Origin: Acidimicrobiaceae bacterium
GTDB lineage: Bacteria > Actinomycetota > Acidimicrobiia > Acidimicrobiales > RAAP-2
DNA length: 64,000 nt
Direction of reading: 5' to 3'
Assembly: GCA_003167415.1 (NCBI GenBank)
Contig: PMTF01000006.1
Span: 50,898 to 114,897, forward strand
The position numbers were made by a program, and so were the translations under genes. Below, in pieces: positions 23,108 to 31,705 of the stretch (the first letter of the stretch is position 1; the number at the start of each line of letters is the position of its first letter). The notes below the pieces were generated by a model, which had not been told where the DNA came from, searched no databases, and saw nothing but the letters and a program-made list of their open reading frames with translations.

Positions 23108-23135
23108 CGGACATTGACAACATGGTCAATGTCCG
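23108..23135 (+). promoter_or_regulatory. 28-bp perfect palindromic operator-like site
   Basis: CGGACATTGAC and GTCAATGTCCG are perfect 11-bp arms around AACATG. The size and form resemble operators of TetR-type or other dimeric repressors, but no TetR-type gene is in the window. It is in the gene-free stretch 22854-23244. A GGAAGGAG-GTG start-like signal upstream (about 23042-23055) opens a frame that mostly runs antisense to the isochorismatase gene, which I do not accept as coding. Confidence 0.6.
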
Positions 23136-23244
23136 CTTCAATAACTCGTCCGTCTTACATAACACATCCCCCGTGGGACTGTCGCCTTCGGTGTCGTCCG
23201 TCATCGTTCCTCAGTGTGTGGCGAAGTCTGTCATTCACGTCATT

Positions 23245-23868
23245 TCAGATGCCCGCGTGCAGGCGCGAGGTCAGCACAAGGTCGACAACCTGGGGAACAG
23301 TCTCGACGCGAGCCCAGTCACGCTGAAGTTCGCACGCCAACGTCACCCAGCTGATTGGCTGCGCTCCCGCTTGCACGATCCGTTCAAGACCGGCTCGGTG
23401 CGCCTCGGGAGATGTTCCTCCGACAGCGTCGACAACGGGGAAGACCTCGTAGCCCTCTCGCATCGCGTCAAGGGATGGATAGGCGAGGCAGACCTCAGTC
23501 CACAAGGCGGTCATGATCAACTTGTTTCGTCCGTTCGCCTCTACCGCTTGGCGAAACTCGACATCCTCCCAGGCGTTGATCTGAGTACGGTCCAGCTCGA
23601 CAGAATCCGAAAGGACCTCTTTAAGTTCTGGGAGCGTTGGCGGCTGTCCGTTCGCGACAACGTTCACGGTCGACAGTACGATTGGAATTCCGTACGTTTT
23701 GGCAAGACGCGCCACGGTGACGATGTTGCGGGTCAACAGCTTTGTTTCCATCGAGGTGACCGTCGCCAACTGAGCTGGCTGGTAGTCGATGATGATTAGG
23801 GCGCAATTGGCCGGGGTCAATAGCGGGTCCGTCAGTGGGTCTCGCATCGTTTCGCTGGTCATGGACAT
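23245..23868 (-). CDS. Isochorismatase-family cysteine hydrolase (YcaC-like)
   Basis: 207 residues from ATG 23868, preceded by AAAGAG; the frame continues upstream over the promoter. Family features: CALIIIDYQPAQLATV (catalytic D), a Lys in the middle region, and KLIMTALWTEVCLAYPSLDA with the nucleophilic Cys. Members hydrolyse amides, carbamates or isochorismate; YcaC-type substrates are undefined. It is divergent from the LAL regulator, and the shared region contains a MarR-like dyad and the GGGTTTCCTAGATGC motif reading toward this gene. Confidence 0.85.
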   Translation of the reverse strand: MSMTSETMRDPLTDPLLTPANCALIIIDYQPAQLATVTSMETKLLTRNIVTVARLAKTYGIPIVLSTVNVVANGQPPTLPELKEVLSDSVELDRTQINAWEDVEFRQAVEANGRNKLIMTALWTEVCLAYPSLDAMREGYEVFPVVDAVGGTSPEAHRAGLERIVQAGAQPISWVTLACELQRDWARVETVPQVVDLVLTSRLHAGI

Positions 23869-23910
23869 CTCTCTTTCTTGTCGAAGATTGCTCCATTGTG
23901 CGAGGGAGTG

Positions 23911-23935
23911 GCTTGGGCAAGCATCTAGGAAACCC
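23911..23935 (-). promoter_or_regulatory. Isochorismatase promoter: MarR-like dyad plus 15-bp activator motif
   Basis: The plus strand holds GCTTGGGCAAGC (23911-23922), like the MarR dyads. The minus strand holds GGGTTTCCTAGATGC (23935-23921), identical to 26999-27013. Downstream on the minus strand, 21 bases after that motif, is ACAAT (candidate -10), the same spacing as in the copy at 26999. Confidence 0.6.
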
Positions 23936-24021
23936 ATAGTTCCAATCTCGTCCGATTCCAATCAGTGCTCGAGCGAAGGGGCAGTTGTCGTCTCTGGTCA
24001 TATCCAGAGGAGGTCGTTGAG

Positions 24022-26778
24022 ATGCTGATTGGCCGACGTGACGAAACCGACGCACTCGAGCGGGTGCTCAGTCAGGCACAGCGAGGTCAGGGTGAGACGG
24101 TTGTCGTCCTCGGCGAAGCGGGCATTGGCAAGACCGCGCTGATTGACGGCGTGGTCGCGTCCGTGACTGATTTTCGAGTTCTTCGCAGCACCGGCAACGA
24201 AGCAGAGATGGAGCTGCCGTTCGCGTCGCTGCAACGCCTCTGTAGTTCCATATTCGACAGGCTGAAAGATCTTCCCCAACCTCAGAGCCGCGCGTTGAAC
24301 GTTGCCTTCGGTTTCGCGACCGGCGACCCACCGGACCGACTGATCGTGGGACTTGCTTTAGTGAACTTGCTGGGCCGGCTAGCGACTGAAGGGACGGTCG
24401 TCTGCGTCCTCGACGACGCCCAATGGATCGACCAAGCTTCGGCCCAAGCGATAACGTTCGCCGCTCGCCGCGCGTCCGGCATGTCAGTGTCCTTCCTCTT
24501 TGGAGCGCGAATACTGACCAAGGAGTTGCACGGAATGCCCACCATGCTCCTCGATGGATTACGCGATGCCGATGCGCGTGAACTGGCGAACTCGGCGCTG
24601 TTGCACCGGATGGACGAAGACGTCCTGGGGCGGTTAGTTGTCGAGGCCCACGGCAACCCGCTCGCATTGCTTGAATTACCACGCAGGCTCTCGCCCGCTC
24701 AGATGGGCGGCGGATTTGGCTTGCCGGTCTCGGTTCCACTCCGTGGACGAATTGAGGAAAGTTTTCGCCGTCGACTTCGCCGACTTCCGCCGGAGTCTCG
24801 ACGACTACTGTTGGTCGCCGCTGCCGAACCGACGGGTGAATCAACGCTCATATGGCGAGCCGCAGAACTTTTGGGTATCCCAGAATCGGCCGCGGACCCG
24901 CCCAAGGCTGCGCGGCTGCTCGACCTCAGTGCAGGGATCGTGTTCCGTCACCCGCTGGTCCGTTCGGCGGTCTACAGCGCAGCGTCCGGACTAGACCGGC
25001 GACAGGTGCACCACGCATTGGCTGAGGCGACCGATCCGAATGTCGATCCCGATCGCCGGGCGTGGCACCGGGCTCAGTCAACGGCGCGCCCCGATGAGGA
25101 CATAGCCCAAGAGTTGGAGGTCTCTGCAGAACGGGCCTTAGCCCGAGGGGGCTTCGCCGCGGCGGCGGCGTTCATGGAACGCTCGGCTGAATTGACCCCG
25201 AACTTGAATCTCAAATCGGAACGAGCATTGCGTGCCGCCGATGCCAAGCGTGTCGCCGGCGATTTAGACGCTGCCCTCGGACTCGCGAACACTGCTCAGC
25301 GGGGACCGTTGGACAACTTCCAGCGTGCGCGACTAGATGTTCTACGAGCGCAGATCTTATTTGCTTCGCGCCGCGGCAACGAGGCACCGCCGCTTCTGTT
25401 GCGGGCGGCTTATCGCCTCGAGCCTCTGGACCGAAACGGTGCACGAGAGACATATCTAGACGCGCTGACCGCTGCACTTTTCGCAGGTCGATTCTCCAAG
25501 GGTGCGAGTGCCGATGACGTCGCACGTGCAGCTAGGAATTCTCCCAAGCCCGAGGGTCCACGTCGAGCTTCCGATCTTCTGCTCGACGGATTGGCTCTGC
25601 TCATTACCGAGGGGCCTGTCACTGGTACGCCCGCCATGCGACGTGCACTGGAAGTTTTTCGAAGCGACAAGGTGAGCAGCGAAGAGCAACTCCGCTGGTC
25701 GTGGTTGGCTGGGCGGGTTGCTGGAGGTATCTGGGACTATGAAAGTTGGGATGTTCTTTCCGCCCGACAGTTGGAGGTGGCTCGCGATCGGGGAGCGCTC
25801 AACTTGTTGCCGTTGGCGCTGAGCACCCGCGCGGCCTTCATACTGCTCACGGGAGAGATCGAAGCAGCAGGGTCCGTCGTCGAGCAGGTTCAGACAGTCG
25901 CCGACGTCATTGACACAAGAACGGAGCCATTGGCGGCGTTGAAGGTAGCCGCCTTTCGCGGTGATGAGGCCGAGGCCATGTCCCTCTTCAGCGAAGTTCG
26001 CCAAGACTTAATAGAGCGAGGTGAGGGAGTGGGACTCTCAATCGCTGAGTGCGCTATCGCGGTGCTCTACAACGGTCTCGCCCAGTACGAACGAGCATTC
26101 GTGTCCGCATCACAAGCGCTCGAACATCCGAACGAGTTGTGGTTCCTTCCGTGGGCGGCCGTGGAACTGATCGAAGCAGCGAGCCGCACCGGCAACAGTG
26201 TCCAAGCAGCGCTCGCACTAACTCGATTGGCCGAAGGAACGGCGGCGAGTGGTACCGAATGGGCAGGCTCGATTGAGGCGCGGTGTCGTGCGCTCCTCAC
26301 CGAGGGTCAAGCTGCTGAGACGCTCTATCACGAGGCGATCGATCGAGCGATGAATACACCAATGCGTTGGGACCTCGCCCGAGCCCGACTCGTCTACGGC
26401 GAATGGCTCCGTCGCGAACGTCGCACGAAAGAAGCGCGAGAGCAGTTGCGCGCGGCCGAAGATCTCTTCAGCGATTTTGGCGCCCAGGCCTTCGCCGAAC
26501 GGGCTCGAGTCGAACGACTCGCCACGGGAGAGCATGCGCGCAAGCGCTCACCCGCCACAAGATTCGATCTCACTCCCCAAGAGTCACAGATTTCTCGGAT
26601 GGTCGCTGAAGGATCGTCGAATAGGGAAATTGCGTCAAAGCTCTTCATTAGTGCCAGCACTGTCGAGTATCACCTTCACAAAGTCTTTCGCAAGCTCGGT
26701 GTGCGTTCGCGGGCACAGCTGGCTCAACGCGTCCTCCAATCGGCCGGACTCTTCGCACCGCCCGAGGGTGAGGTCTGA
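24022..26778 (+). CDS. LAL-type LuxR-family ATP-binding transcriptional regulator
   Basis: 918 residues from ATG 24022, with AGAGGAGG 8 bases upstream. The N-terminal AAA-type ATPase has Walker A GEAGIGKT (31-38) and Walker B VVCVLDDAQWID (near 130). A long helical TPR-like middle follows. The C-terminal LuxR HTH (last about 65 residues) reads FDLTPQESQISRMVAEGSSN, then REIASKLFISASTVEYHLHK. LAL proteins activate catabolic or biosynthetic operons on ligand binding. It sits between the isochorismatase gene and the operon starting at 27106; a 15-bp motif repeated before these transcription units is a candidate binding site. Confidence 0.92.
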   Translation: MLIGRRDETDALERVLSQAQRGQGETVVVLGEAGIGKTALIDGVVASVTDFRVLRSTGNEAEMELPFASLQRLCSSIFDRLKDLPQPQSRALNVAFGFATGDPPDRLIVGLALVNLLGRLATEGTVVCVLDDAQWIDQASAQAITFAARRASGMSVSFLFGARILTKELHGMPTMLLDGLRDADARELANSALLHRMDEDVLGRLVVEAHGNPLALLELPRRLSPAQMGGGFGLPVSVPLRGRIEESFRRRLRRLPPESRRLLLVAAAEPTGESTLIWRAAELLGIPESAADPPKAARLLDLSAGIVFRHPLVRSAVYSAASGLDRRQVHHALAEATDPNVDPDRRAWHRAQSTARPDEDIAQELEVSAERALARGGFAAAAAFMERSAELTPNLNLKSERALRAADAKRVAGDLDAALGLANTAQRGPLDNFQRARLDVLRAQILFASRRGNEAPPLLLRAAYRLEPLDRNGARETYLDALTAALFAGRFSKGASADDVARAARNSPKPEGPRRASDLLLDGLALLITEGPVTGTPAMRRALEVFRSDKVSSEEQLRWSWLAGRVAGGIWDYESWDVLSARQLEVARDRGALNLLPLALSTRAAFILLTGEIEAAGSVVEQVQTVADVIDTRTEPLAALKVAAFRGDEAEAMSLFSEVRQDLIERGEGVGLSIAECAIAVLYNGLAQYERAFVSASQALEHPNELWFLPWAAVELIEAASRTGNSVQAALALTRLAEGTAASGTEWAGSIEARCRALLTEGQAAETLYHEAIDRAMNTPMRWDLARARLVYGEWLRRERRTKEAREQLRAAEDLFSDFGAQAFAERARVERLATGEHARKRSPATRFDLTPQESQISRMVAEGSSNREIASKLFISASTVEYHLHKVFRKLGVRSRAQLAQRVLQSAGLFAPPEGEV

Positions 26779-26998
26779 ACGTATCGCGCTGTGGTTGATT
26801 GACATCATGTGAGTCGTCGCTCGTTGCAACGCGGTGTCAACCAATCACCGTCGATGTATGTCGCCTCATTGTCAGTCCGCGCTCCGACTCACACAATCTC
26901 GCCCAAATGCGCCGGAGCCGGATCCACAGGATCAAAAACAGGAGATGACGAACTGCATTGGTGGGTATGTCGACCAGCAAACCTTCGAGTGAGACTAC

Positions 26999-27013
26999 GG
27001 GTTTCCTAGATGC
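26999..27013 (+). promoter_or_regulatory. 15-bp activator-like motif before the 27106 operon
   Basis: GGGTTTCCTAGATGC, identical to the motif before the isochorismatase gene, and followed after 21 bases by ACAAT as a candidate -10. The gene-free stretch 26779-27105 holds this promoter region and nothing else I can identify. Confidence 0.6.
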
Positions 27014-27105
27014 CAGTGAAGGCAACGTTGACGGACAATCACAGGGCGCGGCTCGGTGTGGTGGGCGTCGACGTTCGCGCGAATTCGAATGAGAGGAGAG
27101 CGTAG

Positions 27106-27552
27106 ATGTCACAGAGTAACGAGCAGATCGTCCGAAGGGCGTACCAGACGGCCGAAGAGAAAGACATTTCCGGCTTTGTTGGCTGCTTCACTGAGGACGG
27201 AACGTTCACTGACGAGTCAATCGAAGTTACGTACGTCGGCCCGAACGAGTTGGGCAGGACTGTCGAAATCTATGGCACGGCCTTTCCTGACATGCACCGA
27301 GAGCTCCACCAGTTCTACGCGACCGGTGACATCGTCATTGTGCAACTCGCTCTCCAGGGCACTCACCTCGGCCCGCTCGAACTTCCGCGGGGAATAATCC
27401 CCCCAACCGGCAAGCGCATGAACGCGCCCTGCTGCGACGTCTTTGAACTGACGAGCGGAAAGATCAAGCGCTTCGACTGCTATCCGTCAGGGACGGTGGT
27501 GCTCACCCAACTCGGTGTCCTCGGCGACCTGGACGGAAATTTCCAGCACTGA
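27106..27552 (+). CDS. SnoaL-like/NTF2-fold protein (ester cyclase family)
   Basis: 148 residues, with GAGAGGAG upstream. The NTF2-like fold of the SnoaL/ester cyclase type is seen in NEQIVRRAYQTAEEKDISGF, VGCFTEDGTF, then AFPDMHRELHQFYATGDIVIVQ, GPLELPRGIIPPTGKRMNAP and VFELTSGKIKRFDCY. Such proteins cyclise, isomerise or hydrate small substrates in catabolic and polyketide pathways. It is first in the operon that continues with the solute-binding pseudogene, VOC, MBL-fold and further enzymes. It is probably activated by the LAL regulator. Confidence 0.8.
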   Translation: MSQSNEQIVRRAYQTAEEKDISGFVGCFTEDGTFTDESIEVTYVGPNELGRTVEIYGTAFPDMHRELHQFYATGDIVIVQLALQGTHLGPLELPRGIIPPTGKRMNAPCCDVFELTSGKIKRFDCYPSGTVVLTQLGVLGDLDGNFQH

Positions 27553-27553
27553 C

Positions 27554-28741
27554 ATGAGCAGCGAACCTATCAAAATTGGCTACTGCCTTTCCTTGACCGG
27601 ACCCCTTGGCGCGAACGGGCAAACGGCCCGACTCACTCACCAGATCTGGCAGGAGGACGTGAATTCGCGTGGCGGACTGCTCGGTCGTGAAGTCACCCTG
27701 GTTTGCATTGATGACCAGTCGAATGCCGCCTCCGTGGTGGGGATCTACGAATCGTTGCTCTTTGAACAGCAGGTCGATCTTCTTCTTGGCGGGTACGGCA
27801 ACAATTCGATCACTCCCGCCATGCCATTGGTCATCAAGAACGAGAGATTCTTCATTGGGCTAATGGGACTAGGGGTGAACAACGAGCTCCATTACGACCG
27901 CTACTTCGCGATGATTCCCACGGGCTCAGACCCGAACGTCGCTTTGACCGAGGGTTTCTTTTACACGGCTGCTCGACAGACTCCGAGGCCAAAAACTGTC
28001 GCGATTCTCGCTGCGGATGCCGACTTCACGAAGAACCCGATTGCTGGAGCGAGGATCAATGCGGCGCAATTCGGCTTCGAAGTTGTTTCGGAAACCAAGT
28101 ACAGCTTGGCCACGACCAACTTCGTCTCAGTTTTGCAAGATCTGGAGCCACATGATCCCGACGTTCTCTTTCTTTGCTCATACCTGAACGACTCCGTCGG
28201 TCTCGTGCGCGCGATTCCCGAATCCGGTATCGCGCCCAAGGTGATTGGCGGTGCCATGATCGGCCCACAGAGCACCTCGGTACAAGAGCAACTCGGACCG
28301 CTATTGAACGGCCTGGTCAATTACGAGTACTGGCTGCCGACGGCGAAGATGACTTTCCCTGGCGTCGAGCAACTGATCTCGAGATATCAGGAGCGAGCTA
28401 CGGGCACCCCCGCCGACGCGCTCGGCTACTACGTGACCCCGATGGCGTAAGCCCAACTTCAAGTCGTGGAGCAGGCCGTGAGAGAAACCGGCGGGCTCGT
28501 CGACGCCGACCTCGCTGAGTACACGCACGCGGCGAAGTTCCGAACTGTCGTGGGAGACGTAAGGTTCGCCGAATCGGGAGAATGGGTCCAACCTCGCGTA
28601 CTCACGGTCCAGTTCCAGAACATCAGTTCGAACGACATCTCGGAGTTCAGGAACCCCGACGCTCAAGCCGTGCTGTACCCCGCGGAGTACGCAAGCGGCA
28701 CCATGACGTATCCGTACATTGCGCCTAGGGGTAACGGATGA
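27554..28741 (+). pseudogene. ABC-type solute-binding protein (Peripla_BP_6) interrupted by an in-frame stop
   Basis: From ATG 27554 the frame encodes a branched-chain amino acid/amide-type binding protein (EPIKIGYCLSLTGPLGANGQ, then WQEDVNSRGGLLGREVTLVC and LLLGGYGNNSITPAMPL) up to YYVTPMA. A TAA at 28448-28450 then stops it after 298 codons. The same frame continues to 28741 with the expected rest (AQLQVVEQAVRETGGLVDAD, later AVLYPAEYASGTMTYPY). Relatives carry Tyr at this point (PMAYAQ), so one base change explains the stop. There is no signal peptide, as in cytoplasmic ligand-sensing members. It is inactive, or makes a truncated protein, unless the TAA is read through. Confidence 0.85.
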
Positions 28742-29085
28742 GCGTGCTGAGTATCGCCGTCGTCGTGCCGAGTACCAATCATGACGCCGCGGTCGCGCGA
28801 TATAAGGAACTTCTCGAAGCTGACGTCGTGACGCAATTCGAATTGCCCGGCGGGTCCTTCACGGTGACGGTGCTACCGGGGATATCCATCTTGAGCGGCA
28901 ACGAACAGGCCCTGGCTCCCGTTCGCGAGTTGCGGGCCTCGTTGATGGTTGATTCGTTGGTGCTCATGCGCGAGCGATTGGAACGCACGGGATGGATCAT
29001 CGACGGCACGCTTGGAGCGCCCGGGAGTTTGCTTGCGCGCGATCCTGACGGGACCCACTTTGAGTTCGTCGAACGCTCGCAGTAG
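28738..29085 (+). CDS. VOC-family (glyoxalase-like) protein
   Basis: 115 residues. The ATG overlaps the stop of the preceding frame (ATGA), which supports translation through this operon. A single VOC domain: LSIAVVVPSTNHDAAVARYK at the start, FTVTVLPGISILSG, SLMVDSLVLMRERLERTG, then LLARDPDGTHFEFVE at the end, with the Glu that often ligates metal. Function is unknown; it is likely a lyase, epimerase or binding step in the pathway. Confidence 0.75.
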   Translation: MSVLSIAVVVPSTNHDAAVARYKELLEADVVTQFELPGGSFTVTVLPGISILSGNEQALAPVRELRASLMVDSLVLMRERLERTGWIIDGTLGAPGSLLARDPDGTHFEFVERSQ

Positions 29086-29124
29086 AAGATTCTTGCTCGT
29101 GGTGGCCGCGCACGGCACGACTAA

Positions 29125-29138
29125 GGCTTTCCTAGATG
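29125..29138 (+). promoter_or_regulatory. Third copy of the activator-like motif, before the MBL-fold gene
   Basis: GGCTTTCCTAGATG shares the 11-base core TTTCCTAGATG with the two exact copies, about 72 bases before the ATG at 29210. A TACGGT box lies at about the same distance downstream as the ACAAT boxes of the other two. Confidence 0.5.
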
Positions 29139-29209
29139 AGACGCCCAGCGCCGCAATCTACGGTCGGCACGAGCCAAATAGTTCTTATTAAGCAAACAAG
29201 GAGAGAACA

Positions 29210-30187
29210 ATGACCGTTGACACGGGCGCCGCGAGCGCCTTCACAATGCGAGACTTTGCGCCGGTGCCCGAATCATCTCTCGGACCCGTCGTCAACGAAC
29301 AGGGCTATTACGTTGGTCGCGTAGAGCGCAACCTCTATTGGGTGACCGACGGCGTCTACCAGTGCGGGTTCTTAACCACACCAGACGGTGTCATCCTGTT
29401 GGACGCTCCGGCGACACTCGGTCACAATATCCAGCGCGCGATCGACGAAATCACATCCGCTAATGGCGTCAGCAACAAAGTGACCTACCTCATCCATTCA
29501 CACCACCACGCTGATCACGCGAGCGCGTCTTCCTTGTTTGGCACGGACGTTGTTCGCGTTGGCCACGAGGAAACTCGCAAGCTTATGCTGCGCGACAACG
29601 ACCCCAACCGACCGGCGCCCGAAGAGACGTTTCAGGATCATCGCACTCTGGAGATTGGTGGCGAGCGCATCGAACTCGGCTGGCACGGCTCCAACCACTC
29701 GCCCGACAACAGCTTCATCTACCTGCCCAACCACGACACGTTGATGCTCGTTGACGTGGTCAATGTTGGTTGGGTACCGATTTACAGCCTCAATCTCGCC
29801 GTCGACGTCCCTGGGTACATCGCCGCTCCCGAAATCGCCCTCGGTTACGAGTGGAGCCACCTCATCAGTGGGCACATGGGAAGGCTCGGCTCCCGGGACG
29901 ACGTCGCCCTCCACCAGCAGTTCATCGGAGAGATCGTCGACAACCTGAGGGAGGTCTTCACCACGTTTGACCCCACGGAGTATTACCAGAAGTACTGGCC
30001 AAATATGTGGGCGTCTGTCTCCGAGCATTTGGATGAAGTGGCACGCCGAGCCTGTGCGCCGCTCGCCGCGAAGTACGCGGGTCGAATCGCGGGCGCCGAT
30101 ATTGACTCGTTTGTCGTGAGTACCGCTGTGTGGATTCTCGAATCACTACGTCTGGATCTCGGTCTCGGCATCCAGGTTCACCCCTAA
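29210..30187 (+). CDS. Metallo-beta-lactamase-fold hydrolase
   Basis: 325 residues, with AAGGAGAG upstream of ATG 29210. The zinc motif H-x-H-x-D-H is at H98-H103 (HSHHHADHAS). Further ligands come from GSNHSPDNSFIYLP and the SGHMG region, with D in MLVDVV. It is similar in layout to quorum-quenching lactonase and alkylsulfatase-like MBL proteins, with a longer C-terminal helical part. It probably opens an ester, lactone or thioester in the pathway. It begins a second transcription unit (motif at 29125) running through the MFS gene. Confidence 0.85.
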   Translation: MTVDTGAASAFTMRDFAPVPESSLGPVVNEQGYYVGRVERNLYWVTDGVYQCGFLTTPDGVILLDAPATLGHNIQRAIDEITSANGVSNKVTYLIHSHHHADHASASSLFGTDVVRVGHEETRKLMLRDNDPNRPAPEETFQDHRTLEIGGERIELGWHGSNHSPDNSFIYLPNHDTLMLVDVVNVGWVPIYSLNLAVDVPGYIAAPEIALGYEWSHLISGHMGRLGSRDDVALHQQFIGEIVDNLREVFTTFDPTEYYQKYWPNMWASVSEHLDEVARRACAPLAAKYAGRIAGADIDSFVVSTAVWILESLRLDLGLGIQVHP

Positions 30188-30203
30188 CAGATAAGGAAAA
30201 ACC

Positions 30204-30791
30204 ATGACCAGCATTGCAATCATTCTCGGAAGCACCAGACCTGGGCGGCGTGGCGAAGGAGTAGCGAAGTGGGCGTATGAGATCGCCCGGAAACGGACTG
30301 ACGCGGACTTCGAGCTCATCGATTTGGCGGACCACCCGCTGCCACACTTGGACGAGCCCATGCCACCTGCCATGGGCCAGTATCAGAACCAGCACACCAA
30401 GGACTGGGCGGCGACGATCTCCCAATTCGATGGTTTCGTGTTCGTGACGCCTGAATATAACCACTCGACGTCTGGCGTATTGAAGAACGCAATTGATTAT
30501 CTCTTCTCCGAATGGAACAACAAGGCGATGGGCGTGGTGTCGTACGGCGTTATTGGCGGAGCGAGAGCTGCTGAGCACCTTCGGCTGATCGCCGGCGAGT
30601 TGAAGATGGCCGGAGTGCGCACCAATGTGGCTCTGTCATTGATCACCGACTTTGAGAATTTCACGGACTTTGCACCTAGTGCGTATCAGGGCCCAGCGCT
30701 CGACACATTGCTCGGTGAAGTCATCGCGTGGAGCGAGGCCCTCGCACCACTACGAAAAGTGGAAGACGCGTCAAGCGATGGTTGGCGATAA
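30204..30791 (+). CDS. NADPH-dependent FMN reductase
   Basis: 195 residues, flavodoxin-like. The FMN phosphate loop is GSTRPGRRGEGVAKW (positions 9-23), and the signature PEYNHSTSGVLKNAIDYL is in the middle. It reduces FMN, quinones or azo compounds with NADPH and may supply reduced flavin to another enzyme. It starts 16 bases after the MBL-fold gene, with AAGGAAAA before the ATG. The next gene follows after 3 bases, so it is in the same operon. Confidence 0.9.
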   Translation: MTSIAIILGSTRPGRRGEGVAKWAYEIARKRTDADFELIDLADHPLPHLDEPMPPAMGQYQNQHTKDWAATISQFDGFVFVTPEYNHSTSGVLKNAIDYLFSEWNNKAMGVVSYGVIGGARAAEHLRLIAGELKMAGVRTNVALSLITDFENFTDFAPSAYQGPALDTLLGEVIAWSEALAPLRKVEDASSDGWR

Positions 30792-30794
30792 CGA

Positions 30795-31694
30795 ATGAGC
30801 GAGCAACAAAGAGCGAACCTCGACGCCACGCTGCGTCAAGCACCATTTGATCTCAGCGGTGACCTCGCAGCCTTACGGGCCGGCTTCGATGAAGTAATGA
30901 GGCATATTCCCGTTGCGGACGATGTCCGAAAGACTCGTATTGACCTCGGAGGAGTTGGGGCGGTCGAAGTCTCAATTGACGGTATGGACTCTTCGAATGT
31001 GATCCTCTACTTTCATGGTGGCGTGTACGTGATCGGATCTGCCGACGCGACGGTTCCGTTGGCCAGCGACCTCGCTCGGCGATCAAATGCCAAGGCCGTG
31101 AGCGTTGACTACCGACTTGCGCCAGAAAATCCCTATCCAGCTGCCGTCGAAGACGCCCGGACGGCCTACGAAGGACTGCTATCCCAAGGGATTGAGCCCA
31201 GCAATATCGCTGTGGCTGGCGAGTCGGCAGGTGCGGGCCTTGCAATCGCGCTCATGCTCGCTCTACGAAGCGCAGCAATGCCGATGCCTTCGTCAGGGTT
31301 CTTGATGTCGCCGTACGCCGATCTGACACTTTCTGGCGACTCCATTGTCGACAAGCGCGACGTCGACCCGCTTTTCACAAAAGAAGTCCTTCTCATGCGA
31401 GTGAGTGACTACGTCGCCGGGGCCGATCCTTCGAACCCATTCATTAGCCCGATATTCGGTGACTTGAGTGGACTGCCACCCTTGTTGATTCAAGTCGGCT
31501 CGCATGAGCTGCTTCTAAGTGACGCAGTTCGACTTGCGGAACGGGCGGCAGAAGATGACGTGGCCATCGTACTCGAAGTTACGCCCGGAGTGCCGCACGT
31601 GTTCCAGGGGTATGCGGCCATTCTGGACGAGGGTGACGCAGCGCTCAATCGAGCAGCGGAGTTTCTTACGGCGCATTTTTCTAAGAGTCGGTGA
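30795..31694 (+). CDS. Alpha/beta hydrolase of the hormone-sensitive lipase family
   Basis: 299 residues. Oxyanion-hole motif HGGVYV (74-79), nucleophile elbow GESAGAG (S144), acid in the VGSHELLLSD region (E238 or D243; the common Asp-rich form is altered) and H268 in GVPHVFQGY. These enzymes hydrolyse short-chain esters or lactones. The gene follows the FMN reductase directly and precedes the MFS exporter, fitting a catabolic or detoxifying operon. Confidence 0.88.
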   Translation: MSEQQRANLDATLRQAPFDLSGDLAALRAGFDEVMRHIPVADDVRKTRIDLGGVGAVEVSIDGMDSSNVILYFHGGVYVIGSADATVPLASDLARRSNAKAVSVDYRLAPENPYPAAVEDARTAYEGLLSQGIEPSNIAVAGESAGAGLAIALMLALRSAAMPMPSSGFLMSPYADLTLSGDSIVDKRDVDPLFTKEVLLMRVSDYVAGADPSNPFISPIFGDLSGLPPLLIQVGSHELLLSDAVRLAERAAEDDVAIVLEVTPGVPHVFQGYAAILDEGDAALNRAAEFLTAHFSKSR

Positions 31695-31705
31695 GGAGGT
31701 ACGAG

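Noticed and set aside
22969..23799. A 276-codon plus-strand frame across the gap after marR and antisense to isochorismatase
   Set aside because: Most of it is the reverse strand of a clear enzyme gene and the translation has no protein pattern. Only the ribosome-like GGAAGGAG before a GTG near 23053 is suggestive.
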